From an uncultured Alphaproteobacteria bacterium (GTDB lineage Bacteria > Pseudomonadota > Alphaproteobacteria > HIMB59), in contig CACKOX010000001.1 in the NCBI GenBank assembly GCA_902601865.1, positions 54,665 to 118,664 on the forward strand: a stretch of 64,000 nucleotides of DNA. The letters are read 5' to 3'. The translations under genes were made by a program, and so were the position numbers. The notes beneath the pieces are model-generated. The model ran no database searches. It was not told where the DNA came from and was given only the letters and a program-made list of their open reading frames with translations. Below are positions 1 through 9,760 of the stretch, in pieces (within the stretch, counting starts at the first letter, position 1; every line of letters begins with the position of its first letter).

Positions 1-346
1 GGAGGTTAGCATCAATATTACCAGAAGATAGTTGATTTAAGATATATTTTTCGTCGTATTCTGTAGCGTCAATATTTTCAATATGAAGATTTACATCAGA
101 TAATGATGCATATTTTTTTAAATAAGTGGCTAAATCATTTTGATCATTAGTACAAACCAAATCATAAGATTCATTTGAATTAGTAATTATTATTTCATAT
201 AGAATCTTCCCTTGAGGGGTAAGTATATAACTAAACAACTCTTCCTCTAATTTATTCAAGTCGTTGGTAATAATATTTTGTAAAAAATCAAATCTTTCTG
301 ATCCAGATACTTTAATTTTTATTGGATTAAGTGTTTCAATTTGCAT
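1..346 (-). CDS. ygfZ: YgfZ/CAF17-type folate-binding (GcvT-like) protein, 3' part truncated by window edge
   Basis: Not in ORF track. Reverse complement from ATG at 346 reads MQIETLNPIKIKVSGSERFDFLQNIITNDLNKLEEELFSYILTPQGKILYEIIITNSNESYDL..., matching the YgfZ N-terminal pattern (VSG..R..FLQ..ITND......LTPQGK); open to position 1. Confidence 0.8.
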   Translation of the reverse strand, partial: MQIETLNPIKIKVSGSERFDFLQNIITNDLNKLEEELFSYILTPQGKILYEIIITNSNESYDLVCTNDQNDLATYLKKYASLSDVNLHIENIDATEYDEKYILNQLSSGNIDANL

Positions 347-372
347 GTAATATATTATCTATATGTATATAT

Positions 373-1293
373 ATGCATTTATTATTTATTTCTTCAAATA
401 GAATAGGTGACTCACTAATAAACCTCCAAGTCCTAAATAATTATATACGAAAAAATAAGAAAAATATTGAAGTAACATTAGTTTCCGGTTCTTTGCCAAT
501 GCCAATCTATGATGATTATTCTATGATTTCTAAAAGGGTAATATTAACCAAGCAAAAATATAATTTACATTGGATTAAACTGTATAAAGAGCTCTCTGCA
601 TTCAGATATGATGAAATAGTAGATTTTAGATCTTCTCTTATTGGTTATTTCTTAAGAGTAAAAAAAAGAAATATATTTAGAATGAAAAAATCTAAAAATA
701 TATATGAACAGATTCATCATAAATTTGACACAGATTTAAAAAAAGACTTTAAAATATTAACAGATCGAGTACGAAATATTTTCCCAAATTCAAATTACGC
801 ATGTATAGCCCCTTTTACAAATTGGGCTCCTAAAGAGTGGCCTACCGAACAATATGTAAATATTGCTAAATATTTAATAGATAAAGGAATAGATAAAATA
901 TTTATTTTAGGATCAGAAGAAGAGAGTTCGAAATTTCATCATTTTGAGTCAGTACTGGGTAATAAGGTAATTAATAGATGTGGGAAGCAACATATTCTCA
1001 ATGATTATGGTTTATTACAAAAATCTAGACTTTTTATTGGCAATGACTCTTCCATGATGCATATGGCCGCTTTAAGTAAAACTCCAACTTTAGGACTTTT
1101 CGGTCCAACTAATGATAATATATATTTTCCAGAAATCTTTGATCATTGTCACTTAGTTAGGTCAACAGAGTCCTTTGAAAGTCTTGTGAGTAAAACTCAA
1201 AACTATACTTTAAATAATTGTTTAATGAATGATGTGTCTTATAATCAGGTGATTGAAAAAGTAAATTATATATTAAATGCTCAAAATTTTTAG
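373..1293 (+). CDS. Glycosyltransferase family 9 (heptosyltransferase-like)
   Basis: MHLLFISSNRIGDSLIN N-terminus and C-terminal FIGNDSSMMHMAALSKTPTLGLFGPTN motif typical of GT9. ORF track starts at GTG 331, but ATG 373 fits the family better. Confidence 0.8.
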   Translation: MHLLFISSNRIGDSLINLQVLNNYIRKNKKNIEVTLVSGSLPMPIYDDYSMISKRVILTKQKYNLHWIKLYKELSAFRYDEIVDFRSSLIGYFLRVKKRNIFRMKKSKNIYEQIHHKFDTDLKKDFKILTDRVRNIFPNSNYACIAPFTNWAPKEWPTEQYVNIAKYLIDKGIDKIFILGSEEESSKFHHFESVLGNKVINRCGKQHILNDYGLLQKSRLFIGNDSSMMHMAALSKTPTLGLFGPTNDNIYFPEIFDHCHLVRSTESFESLVSKTQNYTLNNCLMNDVSYNQVIEKVNYILNAQNF

Positions 1294-2290
1294 GCCTTGT
1301 GATTTTCATGTTCACTTAAGAGAAGGACAAATTTTAAAACATATTTTAAAAGAAAATAATAAAAATTTTCAAAAAATTTTAGTTATGCCAAATTTAGCAA
1401 AACCGATAACTAATGAAAAAATTTTATCTAAATACAGAGCATTAGTCTTAAAAAATAATAAAAATACTGAAATACTTTTTACTATCTATTTAAATCAAGA
1501 TTGTAAGATTTCAGATTTAAGAGATATGATAAAAAATAATCTGTTTTTTGCAGCTAAATTATATCCCCTTCATGCTACTACTAATTCCTCTTCAGGAGTA
1601 AAAGATATAAAAAAAATGTCAAAATACTTTGAGTTTCTGGAAAAAAATAAAATTCCATTATGTTTACATGGAGAACATATCCACAAAGATGACGATCCTT
1701 ATGAACGTGAAAAGAAATTTCTTGAGTATGAGTTATCTTGGCTTGTAAAAAATTTTAAAAGTCTAAAAATAACTTTAGAACACATAACTACTAAAGATTC
1801 CGTAGATTTTGTAAAATCAAATAATAACATAGCTGCTTCTATAACAACCCATCATTTATTAGAAAACACAAATACTTTTCTTGGAGACTATTTAAAACCA
1901 GAGTTATTTTGCAAACCTATTATTAAAAGTACAAAACACCAGAAATCATTACTTAGTGCTGCTTTATCTGGTAATTCGAAGTTTTTCTTCGGCTCTGACT
2001 CTGCTCCTCATCTTAGAAATTATAAATTTACTGAAAGTTGTTGTGCGGGGGTTTATTCAACTAAATATTCAGTATCCAATATATTGGAACTTTTCTATTC
2101 CTCAAAAAAAACTAATAATTTAAATAAATTTCTAACAATCAATGGATGCAAGCATTACAATCTTAAATTCGATAAAAAACTAATTTCATATGTGAGACAA
2201 AAAGATTTTAAATTTCAAAAATATTCAAAATTTAAAAATGATAGTTTAATTAACTATAACCACTTTAAAAATTGCTGGATAAAAAATTAA
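1277..2290 (+). CDS. pyrC: Dihydroorotase (class II, PyrC type)
   Basis: FRPCDFHVHLREG, AAKLYP (carboxylated Lys), CLHGEH, LEHITT, FFGSDSAPH metal/active-site motifs. Confidence 0.93.
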   Translation: MLKIFRPCDFHVHLREGQILKHILKENNKNFQKILVMPNLAKPITNEKILSKYRALVLKNNKNTEILFTIYLNQDCKISDLRDMIKNNLFFAAKLYPLHATTNSSSGVKDIKKMSKYFEFLEKNKIPLCLHGEHIHKDDDPYEREKKFLEYELSWLVKNFKSLKITLEHITTKDSVDFVKSNNNIAASITTHHLLENTNTFLGDYLKPELFCKPIIKSTKHQKSLLSAALSGNSKFFFGSDSAPHLRNYKFTESCCAGVYSTKYSVSNILELFYSSKKTNNLNKFLTINGCKHYNLKFDKKLISYVRQKDFKFQKYSKFKNDSLINYNHFKNCWIKN

Positions 2291-3318
2291 CCCAATAATT
2301 TTGTTAAATGGCCCATTTTCCTGCCATTTTTTGATTCCTTTTTATAATAATCATGAAAATATTCATCTTTTTTGAATTCTTTATCACGATAATTATAAAT
2401 ATCCTCTCCAAGAATATTTGTCATTTCAGATTTATACCTTAGTATCGGCTTTATTTTTTCAAGATCGCATACAGATCTGAGGTGGGACTCAAACTGACTT
2501 ACATTATATGACTCAATAGTTAAATGCCCTGAGTTGTGCACTCTAGGCGCTATTTCATTTAATAATAATTCATTTTTATCTGTAATAAAAAACTCTAAAC
2601 AGAAAGTGCCCACATAACTTATTTTTTTGGCAAAATTAACAGCGTGGTTTTTTGCCTCCTCAACAATTGATTGATTTGAATTTGCTGGTGAAAATGATTT
2701 GAAAAGAATTTGATCTTTGTGAACATTTTCTATCGGTTGATAGGTAAAAATTGTTCCATCTTGATATCTTACAGCGATAATAGAAATTTCTTGTTGTAAG
2801 TTTATTTTCTTTTCTAAGATATAATCATTTTTAGGTATATCAGGTATTTCCATTGCACTATTAACCACATACTGTCCTTTACCATCATATCCAAGCTTGC
2901 GAGTTTTTAATATTGCTGGAAAGAAATCCATATTAACTGATTTTAAATCCTCTATATCTTTGATTTCAATATATGGAACTGTGGGAATATTAATTTTATT
3001 TACGTAATTTTTTTCAGTTAAACGGTCCTGAATAATTTTATTAATTTGGGAACTAGGAGATACCGTTATTTTATTTTCTATATACGACAAAGTCTTAAAT
3101 GGGATATTCTCAAACTCATAAGTAACAAAATCACACCCTTCAATAAAAGTGTCTATTTCATCAAAATCATCATATTGTTTAATAGCATAATTATTTGCAT
3201 ATTTAATTGCTGGGGAGTCATTAGAGTCGGTGTAAATAAACGTTTGGATACTCAATTTTTTAGCTACTTGACATAACATCATACCAAGTTGACCTCCACC
3301 TAATATACCAATGATCAT
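2287..3318 (-). CDS. purK: N5-carboxyaminoimidazole ribonucleotide synthase
   Basis: MIIGILGGGQLGMMLCQVAKKL, ATP-grasp KTRKLGYDGKGQ, NEIAPRVHNSGHLTIE. Confidence 0.95.
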   Translation of the reverse strand: MIIGILGGGQLGMMLCQVAKKLSIQTFIYTDSNDSPAIKYANNYAIKQYDDFDEIDTFIEGCDFVTYEFENIPFKTLSYIENKITVSPSSQINKIIQDRLTEKNYVNKINIPTVPYIEIKDIEDLKSVNMDFFPAILKTRKLGYDGKGQYVVNSAMEIPDIPKNDYILEKKINLQQEISIIAVRYQDGTIFTYQPIENVHKDQILFKSFSPANSNQSIVEEAKNHAVNFAKKISYVGTFCLEFFITDKNELLLNEIAPRVHNSGHLTIESYNVSQFESHLRSVCDLEKIKPILRYKSEMTNILGEDIYNYRDKEFKKDEYFHDYYKKESKNGRKMGHLTKLLG

Positions 3319-3806
3319 TACTTAGGTGTCTTTTTGATTTTTTTTGTTTGAGCCAGTCTCCATTTAATCAATTGATTTTCAACTTTAGAGTCGTAATTAC
3401 TAATAATTGAAGCTGCATATAAAGCAGCATTTTTTGCTCCATTTTCACCAATTGCAACAGTTCCTACAGGAACTCCAAAAGGCATTTGTGCTATAGAAAG
3501 CAAACTATCTAATCCTTTTAATGTTTTTGATTCAATGGGAACACCAATTACTGGGATGTGAGTTATAGCTGCGATCATACCAGGTAAATGAGCCGCGCCG
3601 CCAGCACCAGCAATTATTATCTTAATACCTTTGTCGTAAGCTTGTTCTGCATATTCATATAACCTTTTTGGGGTTCGGTGTGCAGAAACTATTTTTTTTT
3701 CGTGACTAATCTTTAATTTTTTTAATACAGTGCTTGTATGTTTAAGAGTTGACCAGTCACTTTGGCTGCCCATTACGATTGAAATTTTAGGATTAGATAG
3801 TTTCAT
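3318..3806 (-). CDS. purE: N5-carboxyaminoimidazole ribonucleotide mutase
   Basis: IVMGSQSDWSTLKHT, SAHRTPKRL, AGAGGAAHLPGMIAA, MPFGVPVGTVAIG; overlaps purK by 1 nt. Confidence 0.96.
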   Translation of the reverse strand: MKLSNPKISIVMGSQSDWSTLKHTSTVLKKLKISHEKKIVSAHRTPKRLYEYAEQAYDKGIKIIIAGAGGAAHLPGMIAAITHIPVIGVPIESKTLKGLDSLLSIAQMPFGVPVGTVAIGENGAKNAALYAASIISNYDSKVENQLIKWRLAQTKKIKKTPK

Positions 3807-4573
3807 TTTTTTGAAAATTTTTTCTCAGTAATTTTAAAATAAAATTTATAGGGTAATAGTTTACCAAATTTCATTAGAGAATTAAAAGGAAAAGGAAATG
3901 TAATCTCGAAGCCTTTTTTATATATTTTATTAAAAATTATCTCAGCTGCCTTATTGGGGGACATTAAATAAGGCATTTTGAATGTATTTACTTTTGTGGC
4001 AGGAGTCTTTACAAATCCTGGGCATATTAATTTTACATTTAATCCATTATAAATTTCAGATTTCATAGACTCTGCTAAATTTATTAATGCCGCCTTTGAG
4101 GGTCCATATAAAATAGACTTTGGAAGACCTTTATATCCTGCAGTTGATGACATTAATGCTATAGTATTTTTTGAGTCGAGTTTAAAATTCTTTCTTATCA
4201 ATTCTAAAGATAAATAAACACTAAGAACATTAGTATTAAAAGTTAGTTTGGCATTTTCAAAATTAAAATCATTAAAACTGTCAGGTACATAAATTCCTGC
4301 ATTTAAGATAAATGTGTTTATGTTCCTATTTTTCTTAAATACCTCTTCAATTACTGATTTACTCGAGTCAAAATCTGCTAAATCTGTTTTTATAAACTCA
4401 AATTTAGTATTATTTAATGTTGTGGGAGGTATCTTCGTATTATCCCTAGCTAAGCCTATAACACTCCAGCCCTGTTTAAGATATTCCTCACAAAGCGCAT
4501 AGCCAATCCCACTGCTTGCGCCGGTTATAAAAACTTTGCTATCTTGTGTATTCGCTGATGAATTTTTTTGCAT
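3803..4573 (-). CDS. Short-chain dehydrogenase/reductase
   Basis: TGASSGIG cofactor motif, NAG, YGPSKAAL (YxxxK). Confidence 0.85.
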   Translation of the reverse strand: MQKNSSANTQDSKVFITGASSGIGYALCEEYLKQGWSVIGLARDNTKIPPTTLNNTKFEFIKTDLADFDSSKSVIEEVFKKNRNINTFILNAGIYVPDSFNDFNFENAKLTFNTNVLSVYLSLELIRKNFKLDSKNTIALMSSTAGYKGLPKSILYGPSKAALINLAESMKSEIYNGLNVKLICPGFVKTPATKVNTFKMPYLMSPNKAAEIIFNKIYKKGFEITFPFPFNSLMKFGKLLPYKFYFKITEKKFSKK

Positions 4574-6026
4574 TAGAAATATGAGTACTAATTTTAGATT
4601 TGTCCATTTTATTTACAGTATAGTACATCATAGAGAGCCTCTGGTTAGTCTTAAAATAATTTTTATTTTTATATATAAAATTCCAGTATAAACCATCCAG
4701 TGTTTGAGTCCAATCACCTCGACTATAATTACTCATTTTCAATAAGTAATTCGATCCACATAAATAAGGTTTTGTTGCAAATATTCCTCCATCACTAAAC
4801 ATTCCCATTCCATAAACATTTGGTGTCATCACCCAATCTGAGGAGTCGATAAATGTCTCCATAAACCATTTATAGACCTCTGAAGGTTTAAGACCTGATA
4901 AGTTCATTATATTACTAATTACCATTAGTCTTGGAATATGATGAACGTATCCACTTTTATTTAAATTAGATATCATGTCATTTAAAATTGGAATATTAGT
5001 TGTCCCTTCATACCAATGCTTTGTTAATTTTCTAGTATTTCCAAAAAAATTGCCTTTACTAAAATCTTTATAATAATAGATATTTAGGTACCTCATGAAT
5101 TCTCTCCACCCAAAGATTTGTCTTATAAATCCTTCATAATTGTTGATACCAACTTTACTATAGGAAATTAAATTTAATCGATCTAATACGTCTTTTGGAG
5201 TTAATAAACCCATGTTTAATGGAGCGCTAATTAAACTATGGTTTATATAAGGATCATTAATTCTTATAAAATCTTCATAATGGCCAAAATTTTCTAGTTT
5301 CTCATTAATGAAATTATCAAGAACTTTAGATGAGTCTTTAAAATTCATAGGAAATATTATTTTTTTTTCTAAAATTCCAAAATGGTTTGCAAAAAACTTA
5401 TTAATTAATTTCTTAATATCTTCGTAATGTTTCGACTCAAACATATAAGATTTAGGACTCTCATATTCTTTTGGGACTCTTTTTCTATTATCTTCATCAA
5501 AACTCCATTTATCTCCAATAGGCCTGTTGTCTTTAACAAATATTTCAAAAGTTTTTCTAACATTGCTGTAAAAATTAGCTAACTGAGGTTTTTTGGTCGT
5601 AACCATGCCCCGATAGTCAGACCTACTTACAAGAAACATAGGTGATTTATGAAAGGTTAATTTAATTTTGTTATTTTTACAAAATTGTTCAAATTTTTTT
5701 CTAAATTCTAAGTCCTCTATCTCAAAAATATTAATTTTAAAAATATTTTTAGATACCAAGAAGCTTTTTAAGCCTTCAAAATAGTCCTTAAAATTAGAAA
5801 TATTTTTGTCAAGTGAGATATAATTTACTTTGAAATTATTTTTTTTTAAATAGTCCCTATATTCTCTCATAGAGGCTAGAAAATAATAAATTTTTTGTTT
5901 GTGATGCTTAAAATAGCTACAAAGACCAAGATCCTCTTGAATAAAAAATTCACATGAATTTTTAAAATCTTTTAAATTCTTTTTTTCAAACAGCTGATTT
6001 CCAAGAACTACAAAGCACTCTTTCAT
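4539..6026 (-). CDS. Deoxyribodipyrimidine photolyase-related protein (FeS-BCP/PhrB-like cryptochrome/photolyase family), FeS cysteines absent
   Basis: VLGNQLF N-terminus, MREYRDYLKKN, FGWREFMRYLN, VHHIPRLMV, DSSDWVMTPNVYGMGMFSDGGIFATKPY; the expected MSDYCxxCxxx...C FeS segment reads MSNYSRGDWTQTLDGLYWNF. Confidence 0.85.
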   Translation of the reverse strand: MKECFVVLGNQLFEKKNLKDFKNSCEFFIQEDLGLCSYFKHHKQKIYYFLASMREYRDYLKKNNFKVNYISLDKNISNFKDYFEGLKSFLVSKNIFKINIFEIEDLEFRKKFEQFCKNNKIKLTFHKSPMFLVSRSDYRGMVTTKKPQLANFYSNVRKTFEIFVKDNRPIGDKWSFDEDNRKRVPKEYESPKSYMFESKHYEDIKKLINKFFANHFGILEKKIIFPMNFKDSSKVLDNFINEKLENFGHYEDFIRINDPYINHSLISAPLNMGLLTPKDVLDRLNLISYSKVGINNYEGFIRQIFGWREFMRYLNIYYYKDFSKGNFFGNTRKLTKHWYEGTTNIPILNDMISNLNKSGYVHHIPRLMVISNIMNLSGLKPSEVYKWFMETFIDSSDWVMTPNVYGMGMFSDGGIFATKPYLCGSNYLLKMSNYSRGDWTQTLDGLYWNFIYKNKNYFKTNQRLSMMYYTVNKMDKSKISTHISNAKKFISEYTR

Positions 6027-6036
6027 TCAGGTTTAA

Positions 6037-6738
6037 TTATCTTGTAATTAGGGTAGATCTACCACCATCAACTTGAAAATTTTGACCTGTTATCCATGAT
6101 GATTTTTCAGATATTAGGAAAGAAGCTAAGTTTCCTATATCATCTCCCGTACCAAGTCTTGACATTGGATGAAGTTTGCCTATTCCCTCAGCAACTTTTT
6201 CATTTGATACCATAAAATTTGACATTTTAGATACAGATAGACTAGGAGATATTGTATTAAATCTTATCTTAGGTGCATAATCAGCAGCTAAAGAATTTGA
6301 CAAACCTATCAAGGCACTTTTAGCTGAAGCTATTGCAGTATGGTTTTTAAATCCCCTTACAGCAGCAATTGAAGAAAAAAACACGACAGAGGATGACTCA
6401 GACATTTTACCTATACTGTGGTTTAAAAAATGTACGATATTATAAAAGTTTTCATCCATAATTTTTTTAAAATCATCTAAACTTGTACTAGAAAAAGGTT
6501 TAAGGTTTATAGAACCAATTGCAAAAACAATGCCAGAGATTTGGTAATCAATATTTTTAATAAAATTTTCTGTCTCAGAAAAATCGTTTATATCCAATAT
6601 ATTTTTTTCAAAACTACCTTCAACGTCACCATCAAAAGCGCTTCTTGATAGAAGGACTAATTCATTATTATCTTTTAGATTTGCAATACAAGATTTACCT
6701 ACAGAACCGTTAGCTCCTATAATTAGAATTTTATTCAT
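6037..6738 (-). CDS. Short-chain dehydrogenase/reductase
   Basis: IIGANGSVGKS Rossmann motif; C-terminal WITGQNFQVDGGRS typical of SDRs. The YxxxK catalytic Tyr position reads HTAIASAKSAL. Confidence 0.8.
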   Translation of the reverse strand: MNKILIIGANGSVGKSCIANLKDNNELVLLSRSAFDGDVEGSFEKNILDINDFSETENFIKNIDYQISGIVFAIGSINLKPFSSTSLDDFKKIMDENFYNIVHFLNHSIGKMSESSSVVFFSSIAAVRGFKNHTAIASAKSALIGLSNSLAADYAPKIRFNTISPSLSVSKMSNFMVSNEKVAEGIGKLHPMSRLGTGDDIGNLASFLISEKSSWITGQNFQVDGGRSTLITR

Positions 6739-6771
6739 AGCTTTTTATACCAAATCAGACTCTAATTAGAT

Positions 6772-7791
6772 TTAATTCTTAATGATTTTTAAACTATAAC
6801 ATGTCGTAAAAACAAATAGTAAAGTCCCAATTATTTGATGAATAGAGCCTAAAGAAACTTGAACATTACTTAAAACAACAAAAACTCCTATAAATAGCTG
6901 AATGAAAACTAAAGAAATTATTAATAGAAGATGTAATTTTTGATATTTATTACTAATTTCTTTAAGGTGCCTTAAACCCAAATAAAGTATTGTAATGAAC
7001 GATAAGTAAGCTAAAGCTCTATGAAAAAAATGTATAAAGACACTATTGTCAAAAAAACCAAATAATCGATCATCCAAGAAAAGCAAATTTTCAGGTATAT
7101 AACTATCTCCCATTTTAGGCCAGGTGTTAAATGATTTACCTGCATCTAGACCTGCCATAAATGCCCCATAAATTACTGTGAAAAAAATTATTAAATTAAA
7201 AAAAATAAAAATTGATTTATGGGAACTAAACTTACTTTCGTAACTACCAATGTTAAGTCTTTTAATAAACAAAAAAGCAATAAAGGAGAGAATTATTTGG
7301 GCGATGATCAAATGAACTGCCAGTCTAATATGACTTACATAGGGGTTCATATCTAAACCACTTTTTACCATCCACCAACCTATTAAACCTTGAGAGCCTC
7401 CAAGAAAAAGAAGAAACAAATATGATAGCAACTCTTCTTTAGAGAAGTATTTCTTCAAAGCGAAGACAACAAAAGGAACTATAAAAATAATACCTATAAT
7501 TCTTCCAAGAACTCTATGCCCATATTCCCACCAAAAGATATATTTAAATTCTGATAGTGTCATATTTACGTTTTTAATTTGATATTCTGGATATTGTTTG
7601 TAGTCGTCAAAAACTTTTAACCAATCTCCATCAGACAGCGGAGGTATTGTTCCCACAAATAATTTCCAATCGACCATGGACAACCCTGATTCTGTAAGTC
7701 TTGTAAGCCCTCCCACAATAATCATTAATAAGATTATTGTCATAAGGCTTACCAACCATATCTTGATTTGAAAACTCTCAGTTTTATACAT
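6772..7791 (-). CDS. ctaA: Heme A synthase (COX15/CtaA)
   Basis: GGLTRLTESGLSMVDWK, WWEYGHRVLGRIIG, FFHRALAY, SIHQIIGT. Confidence 0.93.
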   Translation of the reverse strand: MYKTESFQIKIWLVSLMTIILLMIIVGGLTRLTESGLSMVDWKLFVGTIPPLSDGDWLKVFDDYKQYPEYQIKNVNMTLSEFKYIFWWEYGHRVLGRIIGIIFIVPFVVFALKKYFSKEELLSYLFLLFLGGSQGLIGWWMVKSGLDMNPYVSHIRLAVHLIIAQIILSFIAFLFIKRLNIGSYESKFSSHKSIFIFFNLIIFFTVIYGAFMAGLDAGKSFNTWPKMGDSYIPENLLFLDDRLFGFFDNSVFIHFFHRALAYLSFITILYLGLRHLKEISNKYQKLHLLLIISLVFIQLFIGVFVVLSNVQVSLGSIHQIIGTLLFVFTTCYSLKIIKN

Positions 7792-7898
7792 CTAATCTAA
7801 ACTTATAATTTTTTAGAATATATTTAGTATATTAATTTTAGTCGCATTCAGCCTATCGAACTGATAGACCTAATAGTCTAAAATACTGTAAATTTCAA

Positions 7899-8216
7899 AT
7901 GTCATACCATATCAACGTTATAGATCATGATGGTTCTCCTCATAAAATTGAGGCAACAATTGGATTTTCAATTATGGAAATTATCAGAGATGCTGGTTTA
8001 GATATCGAAGCAATATGTGGTGGTTGTTGTGCATGTGCCACTTGTCATTGTTATGTTGAGGATAAATGGTTAGAAAAGATATCAAAAGCTGATGATGACG
8101 AAGAATCTATGCTTGACCAGGCAATGGATATTAAAAAAAATTCGAGACTTTCATGTCAAATCCCATTTACAGAAGAGCTCAATGGTATTACTTTAACTTT
8201 AGCACCTAAATTTTGA
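7899..8216 (+). CDS. 2Fe-2S ferredoxin (adrenodoxin/Fdx type)
   Basis: AICGGCCACATCHCYV ... SRLSCQIPF cysteine pattern. Confidence 0.92.
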   Translation: MSYHINVIDHDGSPHKIEATIGFSIMEIIRDAGLDIEAICGGCCACATCHCYVEDKWLEKISKADDDEESMLDQAMDIKKNSRLSCQIPFTEELNGITLTLAPKF

Positions 8217-9760
8217 CTAATTATAACTCATATAAATCTTGGCCTTTTAATGAAGCTAAAAAAATTGTTAAAAGATTTGGTGAAAATAATACCAAAGATA
8301 AAATTATTTTTGAAACTGGCTATGGTCCATCAGGTTTACCACACATAGGCACCTTTGGAGAAGTTTTGAGGACTAATATGGTTCGGTTTTGCTATGAAAA
8401 ACTAACTGGTAAACAAACTGATCTTATAGCTTTTTCTGATGACATGGACGGTTTTAGAAAAGTTCCTGATAATATTCCAAATAAAGAGAAATTATCTAAG
8501 TATCTAGATTATCCTTTAACATCTGTGCCAGATCCTTTTGATGAGTTTAATAGTTTTGGTGAGCACAATAATTCCAAGCTTAAAGAATTTCTGAATAGAT
8601 TTAATTTGCCCTTTACATTTCAAAGCTCAACCGATGCATACAAATCAGGTTTATTTAATGACACAATAAAAAAAATTATAAAAAATTATGATGAAATAAA
8701 AAATGTTGTACTCCCAACTCTTGGTGAAGAAAGAAGAAAATCTTATAGCCCATTTTTTCCTATCAATGAAAAAACTGGAAAAATTTTGCAAGTTCCTATT
8801 GAAGAAGTAAATTATGATGATTTTACTGTTTCTTACTACGAGGATGGGGAATTAAAATCTAAATCAGTTCTCGATGGAAATTGCAAACTTCAGTGGAAAG
8901 TTGATTGGGCCATGAGATGGGCTGCTTTTGGTGTGGACTATGAAATGTGCGGAAAAGATTTAACAGATAGCTATAGCTTATCCTCAAAGATATGCAGGAT
9001 TATCGGCTCAAAACCTCCAGAAAATTTAATTTATGAGTTATTTCTTGATGAAAATGCTGAAAAAATTAGTAAATCAAAAGGCAATGGAATAAGTATCGAC
9101 GACTGGCTAAAATACTCCATCGAAGAGAGCCTGTCTATGTATATGTATCAAAGACCCACTACAGCTAAGAAACTTTTCTTTGATGTTATTCCTAAAAATA
9201 CTGACGAATATTTATCCCATGTTAACAAGTTTAACAGTGAGGACCAAAATGCAGATAATCCTGCATGGCATATTCATAAATCAGTCAATCCCCTTTATAG
9301 TTCAAAAATAAATTACAGTTTAATTTTAAATGTCATATCTGTTTGTAAATCTGAAGATCCTAGTGTGATATTTGGTTTAATTAAAAATTATGAAAGAAAT
9401 TTTAGTGAAGTTGAAGAGGATCTTATAAAAAGAATGATTGATTGTGGTATAAATTATTTTAAAGATTTTATTCAGCCAAATTTAAAGTTTAAAATTCCAA
9501 ATTCAGAGGAATTAATTATACTTAAAGAAGTTGTGAAAAAATTAAAAGAGGTAGAACCATCTGCAGATGCAGATGAATTTCAAACTGTAATCTTTAGTGT
9601 TGGTAAAAATTCTATTTATAAAGAAAATATAAGAGAATTTTTTAAACTAATTTATCTAGTTGTTTTTGGACAAGAAAATGGTCCTAGATTAGGCTCATTT
9701 ACAAAAATATATACAAAAGACAAAACTCTAGAGTTATTTAACTCTAAGCTTAATGTATAG
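8213..9760 (+). CDS. lysK: Lysyl-tRNA synthetase, class I
   Basis: ETGYGPSGLPHIGTFGEVLRTNMV (HIGH-like), KISKSKGNG (KMSKS-like), DEFQTVIFSVGK; overlaps the fdx stop. Confidence 0.93.
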   Translation: MTNYNSYKSWPFNEAKKIVKRFGENNTKDKIIFETGYGPSGLPHIGTFGEVLRTNMVRFCYEKLTGKQTDLIAFSDDMDGFRKVPDNIPNKEKLSKYLDYPLTSVPDPFDEFNSFGEHNNSKLKEFLNRFNLPFTFQSSTDAYKSGLFNDTIKKIIKNYDEIKNVVLPTLGEERRKSYSPFFPINEKTGKILQVPIEEVNYDDFTVSYYEDGELKSKSVLDGNCKLQWKVDWAMRWAAFGVDYEMCGKDLTDSYSLSSKICRIIGSKPPENLIYELFLDENAEKISKSKGNGISIDDWLKYSIEESLSMYMYQRPTTAKKLFFDVIPKNTDEYLSHVNKFNSEDQNADNPAWHIHKSVNPLYSSKINYSLILNVISVCKSEDPSVIFGLIKNYERNFSEVEEDLIKRMIDCGINYFKDFIQPNLKFKIPNSEELIILKEVVKKLKEVEPSADADEFQTVIFSVGKNSIYKENIREFFKLIYLVVFGQENGPRLGSFTKIYTKDKTLELFNSKLNV

